From assembly GCA_001655205.1 (NCBI GenBank), contig LPNZ01008900.1, forward strand, positions 1 through 50,955: DNA of 50,955 nucleotides, read 5' to 3'. Positions 22,801 to 33,600 of this stretch are shown piece by piece. Origin of the DNA: Lenisia limosa. Taxonomy: Eukaryota > Breviatea. Below the pieces are notes generated by a model, which saw nothing but the letters and a program-made list of their open reading frames with translations, was not told the origin of the DNA and searched no databases. The first letter of the stretch is position 1, and each line of letters begins with the position of its first letter. The position numbers and the translations under genes were made by a program.

Positions 22801-25198
22801 TTGGCCACGCTTATTTTCCAGGACCATATTGCGCCTGCCAAAATTCCACTTCGTCGCAACTTCGACCGCGACCCATCGCAATTCCAACAGGACTCCCCCC
22901 AAGAAGAAACGCCAAGCACCAGCTCTTTGGAGGAACAGTCCGAGGGCTTCAGTGACATTGGCACCTGCAGCACACTCCAGGACGAGTCTGATGGTGTTGA
23001 CGACATTCTGGACGAAATCCACAAAAGAACTTTGGAATTATTTCAAAATGGCTTCAATGATTCTGATGGTGAAACTGAAGAAACGCTTTCGCTGCTTGAT
23101 GAAAACTTAGACGCGTCGGTTTTGACTTCATCAGACGCAGTTGAAGAGCGAACTACTTCCACTCTCTTGAATGAAGAAGGTAACACATTCCTTGACTCTT
23201 ATACTTGCTTAGACGAAATCTTATCAGTAACAACCGTAAACTCCGAGCTTTTTGAGCAGGTGTTGCGAGAGGAACGCGAAAAGAAAATGAGAAAGGCTCA
23301 GAAAGCCCTCGTCCCGACTCCCTCTGGTAAGCAGCGTTTTTACAACTTACCATGTAGAAAGCTCCTATGAGGAAGCCACTGAGCTGCCGAAAAGCCTATT
23401 TGTCGACTCACTGTGCGAAAAACAATACTGTCACCCTTATCCACAATCCAAAGACACTTCACAGTCCTCCAATGAGTCTGAATTCCTCATCCCCAAGCAA
23501 ACTCCTCCTTCAGAATCAGGCGCTTCTGTCCATATCCTACCAGATCCTAGCAAGCCAGCTCCACCACGAGAACTTGAGCCACTTGCTGACATCCCTTTAC
23601 AAACACAGCTCACATCTCCATACATTCCTTCTCACCAGACACAGACCACCAAGCCAACGCAGGTGTCACCGTTCACTGCCAAAAAAGACCCTTTTCAGCT
23701 TTCACAAAGCGTGGTGTCAAGCGTTATCTCTCTAAAAAACAAGCAAAATCAGGTTCAAATTCAAATGGACCCTTTCAACCAATCAAGAATACAGATTTCA
23801 CCAAAGGGCAGAATTACTGTTCAGAATGGCAAACCTCAAGCTCCGAAGCATACTCCTTCGTTTTCCAACCCCAGCCCCAGCCTTAACGACCTTCTAAGTA
23901 CGGCGGAAAAGGTCACACCTGCACCGTCACCAGCCACACCATTCTCCTCCGCGCCAGCAAAAAAAGAAGAGGCAACTAAGACTCCAGAACCTCGTAGGTC
24001 CACCATTGCTAAACGCTTTAGCCCATATCCCTGGTGGCAAAATTCCCAGGAATATCCTGTCAGGTGTTGTTGACGACAGTCCTCAAACAGTGGAATTCCT
24101 CCAGACTCTGATTCAGCTCTACTCCGAAAAGAATAAGGTTGTCTTGATAAGGTTATCATAGTTTAGCTGTCGGATAATAACATGAACGCAATCAGTAACT
24201 GTATGTCTGAATGGACTCGTGCCAAATGGTCAAAGCCGGAGTATCGTTACTCAAAAAGTGGGGAGTTTCGTCGCAGTTCACAGTATAGGCCAACTCAGTC
24301 CCACTTTATGGGTGGCTACTCTCCTGATCCGCGCGCCTGGTATGTTAAGCCACAGTCTACAGTCTTACTGTTAAGGGGCTAAAAAGGCCAATGAAGAGTG
24401 CAAGGGGGAGCCAAGTCATGGCGCAAGGTGTGTGTTGAAAGAAGCAACATCTGATACGATTATTGGTCTTCATTACGGCATGATTGTTCAGATGGTGGGT
24501 GACTGAAAATCCGCATCCTATTCTCAATGTCAAGTCTGCTGCCAATACCAGTAAATCTGAGGCTAAAAATGTTGTTTGTGCTGTAAGTTCCACTGTTATG
24601 GTTCCTGTTTATTCCCAAGGTTGCTCTCGTTGCCAATATCGCTCTGTTCCCCCTAAACTCACAGCAGGTTTGTTACAATACCTTTTTTCACTTTAGATAC
24701 CACCGCTGCAGAAAGATGTTCCAACACCATCAGCTTCAGTATGTTGGATTTTCATTTTACATTGTAGCCTCCTATTAAAGATGCCCCAATGATATTTGGA
24801 GTGAAACCTGCTTTGGAAAACCCCCAGGTTAACTGTTATTCTAATAACCAGACAAAATTTAATGAATTGAAACAAAAGTACCCCCATCTTTCTATTGCGC
24901 TTTCTCTTGATTCAGGTTAGCAATTTCTGCGGTTACAGTTTAGGATCACAGGCTACCAAAGCCTCCGCTTGTTTCATGTCACCAACCCCGTTCCAGTACC
25001 CATTTGACCCATTAATCTTCTCAAATGGAAAAACGGTGCATCAAACGGTACATGAGATTCTCTTTTACTTTATAGAAACATGATGACAAGTATCTGATCA
25101 CTTTTATGTCTGGACCCATGAAAAGTAAAAAAATGGCAAAAACCCATGTCTGCCAAGCCTTGATCGACTTTGTTGCTAAATACATGGAAATATCATAA
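19881..25198 (+). CDS. Dicer/RIG-I-like SF2 helicase with C-terminal dsRBD-like domain
   Basis: The ATG at 19881 gives MTITLREHQVECVNRAKDKN. Helicase motifs follow in order: motif I KDTGTGKTFVAAE (19956-19976 for the loop), motif II VILDEIHN (DEIH at 20518-20529), GFTATP near 20840, a middle insert, HELICc with ILVIVQQKEMVYNLLHSF, motif V LMVATAIGAEGVDQ, and motif VI QTIGRVRD across an intron at about 22385-22413. DEIH with an insert before HELICc fits the Dicer/RIG-I/FANCM branch. A basic patch (KSKRVKSKNK) and a long Ser/Pro/Gln/Glu-rich linker (22822-24050) follow. The C-terminus, with SPTPFQYPFDPLIFSNGKT then GPMKSKKMAKTHVCQALIDF, resembles a double-stranded-RNA-binding domain, including the SKK.AK motif. 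No RNase III signature was found. Exons around 20090-20460 and 24360-24500 are uncertain. About 1200-1350 residues. Confidence 0.8.
21429..21496. repeat. AT-rich simple repeat in helicase intron
   Basis: TA-rich tract with imperfect dinucleotide repeats, between helicase exons. Confidence 0.85.
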
Positions 25199-25235
25199 AC
25201 AAGGCTCGTTAACACCTTCGCTCCTGTTCATTTAG

Positions 25236-26550
25236 TTACTTTCTGGCTTTGGCTCGCTTCGAATGCTGTTCTTCTTTTACCCGTTTCTTTGCTGTGTTGA
25301 CCATTTCTACGGACTTATTGTAGATGGAATCCCAGTCAGTGTAGCCTATGATCGTAAATAACCAAAGAACCAACCCTTTTCTTGCGCATCCTGTTCCTTT
25401 ACGAAACAATTGATATCATGGGCCACCATCTAAAATGGTAAGGAAGGAAGAGTCTGACTTTCAACACTTGCGTGTTATCAAGCCCTGAGGCTTTGGTACA
25501 TTCCATACAATGGCTTGCTGCGGGAACAACAATCAATTTTTTGGAAACATTTATTTCCTAAACAGAATTACTCAAAATGTCATCAAACTTCAAAAATTGT
25601 CCGAATAGCACTATGATCCATCATTGAATCTCTTGAGCCAGTCAGCAAAACGACAGGCAAAATAGAGTCTAAAAGAGGCTGTCCTGGGAGGTTGGATGAG
25701 AAAAATAATGTGACATACTTCTAAGCTCCTTGGCACCAGGCGGTTTGAGGGGATAGTTCAACAACACTGTACACTGAAATCCATCATCACCTTAAGAGCT
25801 TACAAGGAGTGGAGCAGCACCTCTGGGTGTTTCAGCGTCGAATTCATTTTTGGACTCATCATTAACCCCAATACTGTACATCTGACATGCCCTTCCGCCC
25901 ATACTACAAAGGTAAACTGAAGAACCTTCATACCTCTGTCCAGCTAATACAACCGCTTTACAAGGGTACTTTCCACTTTGACTCAAAAGTGCATGTCCTT
26001 GTTGAATATCTTTCTAAACAATCACATTATTGCAATTCTACCATAAGCGCAGGCATTCTTGCAGGAGGTTGCTTTGGTCCCTTGTTTCTGTAGGCTAACA
26101 GGTAAGATACTCACAAAACACTCACCAAAGTTCATCCTAATGACAAGGTATCCAAGGTCGCATAAGTTCTGACTTAGTTTCACAAAACGGTCCTGTTCAT
26201 AATTGCCTCCAGCACTACAATTTATCACACACTTCTAGACTACTGGCAACAAAGACAGGTTTGAAGTGGTTTGGAAATCCGACATGGCCCTCAGCCGGAC
26301 CCTTACCGAGATCTTAATTTATTACAGTGAAGTGACCCACAGACCCATGAGTTAAGAGTACACCAATCGTATTTTCATCGTAGTTGCTAGGAACAGACTC
26401 GTGGAAGACCAAGGCTGCGTCTGTATCTAGCAGATTATATCATCAAATTCAGACTGTATCCCTCCTTTGGTTAACATTTTTATACTAATTCTAAGTGTGG
26501 ATATATAAGCACCCACCCTTAGTTCCAGACTTTTTCTTAGTCTGTGGCAT
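25236..26550 (-). CDS. Alpha/beta hydrolase, KANSL3/TEX30-like
   Basis: The start ATG at 26548-26550 gives MPQTKKKSGTKG, a basic N-terminus. Exons then give ALVFHESVPSNYDENTIGVL, LLTHGSVG (oxyanion-loop region), LCDLGYLVIRMNFGE, KAVVLAG and, across an intron, GQSMGGRACQMYS, whose G-x-S-x-G holds the nucleophile Ser. Later come LLNYPLKPPGAKEL, LPVVLLTGSRDSMMD with a candidate acid Asp, LIVVPAASHCMEC with a candidate His, and a basic tail ending EQHSKRAKARK before TAA at 25236. The full Ser-Asp-His set makes an active hydrolase plausible. The QSMGGR elbow and PLKPPG segment are typical of the KANSL3/TEX30/C530008M17Rik-like group. Substrate unknown. It follows the helicase tail to tail, with only 37 bases between stops. 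Confidence 0.78.
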
Positions 26551-26858
26551 GCTGAGAATGCGTGGAGGGGGGTGCTCTCTGCTCCTGATTAAAAGACTTT
26601 CTCCACCTTCTCTAGTTATCAAATACTACAATACTACTATGTTAAATTTTGGCCAAAAGAGGCGGGNNNNNNNNNNNNNNNNNNNNNNNNNNNNNNNNNN
26701 NNNNNNNNNNNNNNNNNNNNNNNNNNNNNNNNNNNNNNNNNNNNNNNNNNNNNNNNNNNNNNNNNNNNNNNNNNNNNNNNNNNNNNNNNNACAACTGAGA
26801 CAGACTGAGAAAGAGAAATACAGAGATACACCTTGAAAATACAGAAATAGGCAAATCA
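26551..26858. promoter_or_regulatory. Divergent promoter region, part lost in a gap
   Basis: Lies between the start of the hydrolase gene and the start of the next plus-strand gene. 124 of its 308 bases are N, so little can be read. Confidence 0.5.
26667..26790. other. Assembly gap (124 N)
   Basis: Run of N in a divergent promoter region. Confidence 0.99.
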
Positions 26859-29800
26859 ATGTCGTTGTGGTTGGAAGAGGAGGATGATACTCCGAGGGAG
26901 GCTGAATACGATGGCATTGATCTCGTCAAAAAGGTCCGTATTTCACCTGTCTCATTTGTAACACTCTTGGATAACAGACACAGATACTTCCAGCAGGATT
27001 TGGATCGGTTGCATTAGACGCGTCCGTTGACCTTGGAGTGGACACCTCACAACCTTCGTTGGCCGAACTCGCTGATAGGCCTCGTCCTTCCCCCGTCAGT
27101 GATTCTCAGGTTAGTTTGCTTCGTCATTTCACATCCAGGACAACCTTGAAACAAGCCATTCCGATTTGTTGGAAAACAATTGCATTTCTGGTTAGTAGGC
27201 GTGTCAATTGACAGTATAGGTTCAAGTCAATCTCCAACTGTTTTGGGATCGTCTTATCTTGGCTACCTTCTCCCTCAAAGTAGTAGTAGGCTGTCTTGAA
27301 TTATTGACAGTTAGAAGGGAAACATGAGCAAGTGTTTATTACTGAACCAGCACATGCACCGGAACATGTTGAAAGCAGTTTAGAAGTTTGGTGTTTATGG
27401 AGTTAACTCTTCTTAGAATTTAACTTATTTTGCTTATGACTTACCCCCTGTTGAACTAAAGATCGCGCAAACACTAAGTAGGCCAGATTGATGAATTGGT
27501 AACGGTTCAGACAAAATAATTACAACAATTCTGCGGCTTCCCAAAGATGATAGGCCAGTTGTTGTTCCATTTCTAAAGAGAAAAGATAGCTTGTCGTTAA
27601 TTGAAGCCCTTGCATGGCTCTGCTTTGTCATCCTGTTCCAAGACCATGATACAGTCTCCCGGGAGTCTCTGAGTGGGTGCTTCCTGGTTTCTTGTTCGTA
27701 TACTTCATAATATTGACTACTTGTGGCATGCTACGTTAATGACCTGATCCACAGCTGACGCCGTGGCTGCCTTGTATTTCCCCCTGCTCCAAACAATACC
27801 ACGAGAAACAAAGGATGCAATTTTAAATGTTGGCGTGATGTACATTCAGCATGTCTATGGTAGTTTTACATTCCAGGTTTACCCTTACGCGTGTGCTGAA
27901 GTTATATTCCGCTGCTTCAGTACAACTTTTTTGGATTCAATTGTCCCTTTTAATTCAGTTTTTGCTCTTCATGTAAGACCCCAGTCAATGTTCACAATTC
28001 TAGATTTATCGTGTGGTTGTTTTAGTTTTGACTGGCTTTGTTGTGAATGACACAGCGTTGGCTGCATGTAGAGCAAAGTTCTTTCCAAAGCAGAAAGGCA
28101 ACCCAATGGATAACGTCAGTGGGGTGTTACGGAGTTTTTCAAATTTGCTGTGACAATGAATCCGGGGTGCACAGTGAAACCCTCGTTCTCATGCAGCAGA
28201 CTCCAAAAAACGCAGCTTATGCTGTAAGGGCGTTAGTCCGGAAAGGAACCGAGGAGGCACGTAGAGAAGGTAAACACTCTGGGTGTGAATGTGGGGTTCA
28301 CAAGAAAGTAACACGCGGAACTTTGAGTCTTTTGCTTAACAATTAGAGGCAAGAAGATCATTGTCTCGAATGTCAAAATCAGTAGCCTTTGCATCACAAC
28401 ACATCCTTTCAACAATGGTTTGTGGGCTGTTCTTTGGTTTATTCTATAGAATCAGACTCAACCGTTACTGGAGGGCTGCATCAGTCATGAGCAGGACATT
28501 TCTCTTTTAGAAGGTTGGAATAGACCCAGGTTTGTTACTTTTGTTCAGCATTGAAAAGCATGGATGAAGATGAGAGGGAAGAGGCGCAAGTTGATGCTGA
28601 TATGGCAAGCACTCTTTTAGCTACCGTCAAAATGCCTGAGGTACGGGACTGGCAGTTACATGATGCTTTCAATAAAGCCATTAACTTTACTCTGATATTG
28701 AAATAGTAGAGCTGAGTAACTCTCTAGGTCTTTGGCACTCGGCAATCGAAAGGTTCTCTCCCCCTACATATTGTTCCAAAACAAGCCGTTGCTAGGGTTA
28801 TTCTAAAAGACGACACTGAGACTGAAAAATGTTTGTGTTACGAGTTTTTTTTCATGATTATTCAGTACCCGAAACTCTAGGTGCTAGGAGATTGCGTGTT
28901 AATGTCAACTCTGTGTCACCTCTTGTCCGAAGAATGACCGATGATGCGGTTGGTGTGACTTGTGAATCACCTTAGCTTGATGTTTCAGGTTGGATCTTTA
29001 CGCCAAGCTGCTTACCTCAAAATTACCAACCCCCCAACATCGCCTAAGAAGCCTGAAAGTCAGCCCTCACCGTGATAGCAGTCCACTTCTCTGACACTTA
29101 TAGAAGTAACAACTTTGTCCCAAATAGGAACAGCCCAAACTAGAGTTGCCAAAATTGCGCCGGGTAAGCCTACTTATCAAGTCCACCTCAACAAATTTTG
29201 TCTGTTGTCTCCTTTGCAATTCATGGACATTTTTGCATCTCAATTCTTATCTCTAGGCCTCTCGGATCTCAGAAAACAGCAGGAAGACATGACTAGAGGT
29301 AGGCACACCACTAGGTAGCTAAGGTTTTAGAATACTACGAAATGCGAACGGAAGTGGAAAACGATATCAAATTACTCAAGAAGAACCTTGTAAGTTGTTA
29401 GCGGTATTGACCATGCAGAAAACGGATCTGGTCAGTGTGGAGACAATGCATGATCGTGTCATTAACAGCTCGGACGAATCTATAACCCAATTTTGCCTGT
29501 CTACTATTCAAGGAGACGTAAGAGTGAGGAATATTGTGACTTGTTAGACCGACGAAAGACCTAAACGCAACCTTCGCTATGTCTCTGGAAGAACTCTCAG
29601 AAAAGATGATTGTAAGGAAAATAATGAGTCTCATCGACTATATTTTAGATTACCACAGCAACCCAAAGGACGTGATAGAGATATCAGCACCTCGGCTTAC
29701 TGAGAGGAATATGCATAGGTAGGATATTCACTATCTTATTCTTCAGTATTCTGGTGGACTTTTCAACGATGACAGTCCGGGCGAACCGAAAAGAAAAGCA

Positions 29801-30374
29801 AATCAACATGCGTAGTAGCCTCACGCGCTCCAAAGCACAGACAGATTCTGAGCGAATAGCAAAAGAGGTCTGTGTCAATGCCGCATTTATAGTGTCTTGC
29901 CACCTGACCATGAAGGATCGAAGGAAACGAGAAAGCAAAGAGTCGGAACGAAGTCGTCCGGCCTGGAGGGCTGCAGGCTCGTCAAACTCAATACTGCGCG
30001 TCAACGCAATGAAAGAGCGCGAGGCAAGGAATAAACTGTTGGCTGACCGTTCTTTACCGCTCTTCTCAAAGAAAGACGAGGATGAGGTTATGTGTATTGA
30101 AGAGCTGGTGCCTCTGGCCACTACCAAAGGTTTGACGAGGAGTTGTTTAACAGACTAGATCGACACACAAGCAGAGCTGAGCCGTGGAGGCCGAAAGCTA
30201 CTGGGAGGCGAACTCGATTCACGTTGGTTTTTTTCTAGTTCTCTTTTTCTTCATTTCTCTGCTGATGATGCAGGAAAGAAGACAGCTCCGTGGCAATTCT
30301 GTCCCCTTCAGATTTCTCTTTTCTTTCCGAGAGTAAACACCGTGCACGTATGGCCACTGCGTCTGCGTCATTGA
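26859..30374 (+). CDS. Possible FAM227-domain protein
   Basis: The ATG at 26859 gives MSLWLEEEDDTPREAEYDGI. Exons follow with a Ser/Pro-rich N-terminus (DTSQPSLAELADRPRPSPVS), then VVPFLKRKDSLSLIEAL, AVAALYFPLLQTIPRETKDA, VYPYACAEVIFRCFSTTFLD, VLTGFVVNDTALAACRAKFF and KQKGNPMDN. The pattern of LLQTIPR, then YP.A....IF.CF...F.DS, then a Gly-containing helix is like FAM227A/B, proteins linked to cilia and sperm flagella; I hold this loosely. The C-terminal half is coiled coil and basic (LSDLRKQQEDMTREYYEMRT, then MKDRRKRESKESERSRPAWR). The chosen last exon ends in TGA at 30372-30374. Several exon joins in 27250-28550 are uncertain. If FAM227 is wrong, this is a hypothetical coiled-coil protein. 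Confidence 0.5.
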
Positions 30375-30629
30375 GCGTGGCTTCTACAAACGTAGGCTTT
30401 TCGTTGTCGTAACGGTTGTAGCTTGGAAAGAAAGCTCGACAACAGAAGAACTCTCTTGCCCCCTAGCTCCCAAGCTGACAAGGAATTGATACAAATCACT
30501 TTGAAAACACTTTGGCAATAACATAATATTATCATAATAATATCAATAAAACGAAGAAAAAGGGATCTCAGCCTCCTTTAATAAATATTCCAATATACCA
30601 GAACTTCAATCATTGGTCATAATCATTTC

Positions 30630-33600
30630 CTAGAAATGTGAGACAACATCACAAACAATTGCCAGTACCTCTTGTCGTTGGAAAGCCTTTTTTCGAAGAG
30701 CTGCGTAGTCTTTATCTTCCTGGGCATCAGCAGCGGAAGATACGCTTCCGGGGGGAGGGGAGTCTCTGAAGTGGTAACTTGAGGCATCGGACATGACACT
30801 CATCATGTCCGGATTGAGGGTCTCAAAAGTCCTTTGTCTCTGGCAATGCTTGCAATGTCGTGGTGAGATATTCTGTGGAAGATAGGGCCAGGTTTCCTCA
30901 TCTGAGAAGCCTAGGGAAATGAGGCCATACTGGTGCTTACCCTTTGGTGTTGACGGTGACCAGGATTCCGACATAATCGGCATCGTTTTCTCCCTCCTTG
31001 ATTGTTAGTTTGACCATATTACGCTTACATTAGTGTTAACCTCTCAGGCTTTCGTTCTGAAAAAGCGCCTTTTTCAATCATCTAAAAAAATAAATCATTA
31101 ATGCCCAAACCTCTACAGTTTTTTCTTTGCTTTGAATGATCTCCCTATTTTGCTGTACAAGTACAACCGCGACGTAGACCAAATTAATGACAATGATAAT
31201 GATGATGAGGGAAATACACACAACCAAGGCCAGGCCTGTCAGCGAATCGTAGAAGAGCTGAGTGGTTAGAGAACTTCACCTTCGATCGGTCCCAACGAAC
31301 CACTCCGAACACAAGCGTGAGAAGACACGAGAAGAGAGTCCAGGATTCAAGGCGATTCAGAGAGGGTGCACGGTAAGGCCGTTGAAGGGTGTGGATGTAG
31401 AGGCTCACGAGGAAGACTATGAGAATGGAAGAGGCAAGAAGAAGAGGACGACTGGAGGGTGAGGGGCCAAAACATCTTACGAGTCGACAAAGGTGAGGCA
31501 CATGACGAATGAGACGGACCGAAGCATCACGACCAGCTCCCACATGTACAGCTTCTCCTGGAACCGCGTGTATAAGAAACCGTACCTAAATGGCACGTAA
31601 ATTGTTATCGATAACTCATACAATTGAATAGAATACAATACAAATAGATAAGAGCATTTCTTCAAAACAAACCTTGCAAGAGACTGTTTGGAATTCAGAT
31701 CCGCCTTCTTGGCTTTCCGCAAGCACACAAAAGTTACAAAAGGAATCCCCAGAACAAACACGACCATCGCCGCAATGGCTAGTGGGAGGTTGGTCAAATG
31801 GTCATCTTCATAGCAAAGAAGGTACGGCGCTGAGAATCAGAAATGAGATGACCTGTATTGTTCCTACCTGCATCTAGGGTGAGTGACCCATCATTCTGCA
31901 TGGTACAATCAAAGTACTCTAAAATGAAGCCTGAGAAAGGGATGTACATTAGAACGAAGGAGAAGAGCATTGTTGAGACGAGCGCATGCCTGTCGGATTA
32001 GAAGTCAAGAAGGTTGACAAACTTGAGATCGATTTTAAAAAGTTTTAGTGTATTGACAAGGAGTCGCGCCTGGTCACATCGCATTACATCGTCGCTATTG
32101 ACAGTCTAGAAGATGACCATTGCGTCATCTAACAAACCGGTTTCCCTGTTACAACAAATGAGCCTTTGGTATCGACTTGCTTCGGGATGAGGTTTGTTGA
32201 AGATGACGTCATATGGAGCTAAAGCGTGACCAAAGAATACAACAAGGTAGCAAGGGAAATGCAACCGTTCCCACTTGAGGTAAGGAATCACTTTCAGGAG
32301 ACTCGGTCATTCCATGTTCCACTGTGAATGCTTCTAGTGTTGTGACTACAAACGATAAACAAACTCTCAGGGATGATACTTGAAGGTTTGCCACATTTTG
32401 CAGGAAAGGGGCATAGGTGTCTACTGGGTAATGTGCCGATTAAGACTAACTTTTTTAGACGGGACTTATATTTCAGAAATTCAAAGACCCAAATACTACA
32501 ATAAGCCATGAGAACAATTAAGATCAACATAAGCGGCAATAACAGCTTGAATTTGAACATCGTATAGAACCCCAATTGTGCTTGAGCGGAACATTCAGGA
32601 GCTGCAATATCGGCTACACTCGTTAAACCGTTCCGCCTAAGGCACAACCCACGATTCAAAATGGTTAGTGAAAGAAGATTGAACGCAGATGTCACCTCAG
32701 ATGGCCATTTCATCTCAATTTCAGTAAAGAGTGATGTCAACTAACAAGTGAGAAGAACGACTACAGCCAGCAACACACCTGAATGTATAGGATGCCAATT
32801 CTCAGTGCATCCCATCGGTTTTGTAGAGCCGGACGGAAGAGGAAAACGAACAAGAGCAACACAGCGAATATCAAGAGAATTCCAACGATGAAGAGGGCAA
32901 CCTGCCTGTAAAATGACCTGGTGCCCTACCCTTGACACAGAATTACACTCGACGCATTCAGTACCAAACTGGTAGTATCCGCTTTGACAGGATGAGCAAA
33001 CAAAGTTTTCATGGCTAGAGGAATAAAACATGAATGTGACACTACCCTTCTTTGCATTGTGAATCGCCGACACAGGCGTCCGGATTGGGGCATGGGATGA
33101 AAATGGCGTATTCCGTGTTGGACTTGTAGAAACCGTTCAATGCTGTTGGCGAGCTCTCGCCCCCCAAACATGAGGCTCCTTGAGGGCACTCCAGGCACTG
33201 AACAGATCAAATTACTTTCTAAGAACCGTTCTGAGACGAATTGCCAGCTCAGAGCAAAAAGATGAAACTCCCTCCAACCTCTGTGCCATTTCCTGGTTTT
33301 TCCCCTTCAGGCAAGTAGAATTCAGGCAGACATTCGCACATCTCCGGTGCGGAAGATCCCTCATCAGCAGTTGTCATTGACTCCTAGAGAGTAAGCCCCA
33401 AGCACAAGGACCTACATGGCAAGCCACACAGGGCGATAGGTCGTAGTCAACAGAGTATTTGCCCGGAATGCAAGGGTTGCACTGTCCACCAGCTCCATTG
33501 CTCGCAAACTGTGTACCTGTATTGTCAACTTTGTAGCACAACAAACCAGGTTCACAGTAGCAGGCTAAGTCACTTGGGTTGTTGACGTCTTTGCTGAAGC

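Noticed and set aside
22801-24073. Separate gene in the Ser/Pro-rich stretch after the helicase domain
   Set aside because: Exons join in frame to the helicase upstream and to the dsRBD-like end downstream, and no promoter gap separates them.
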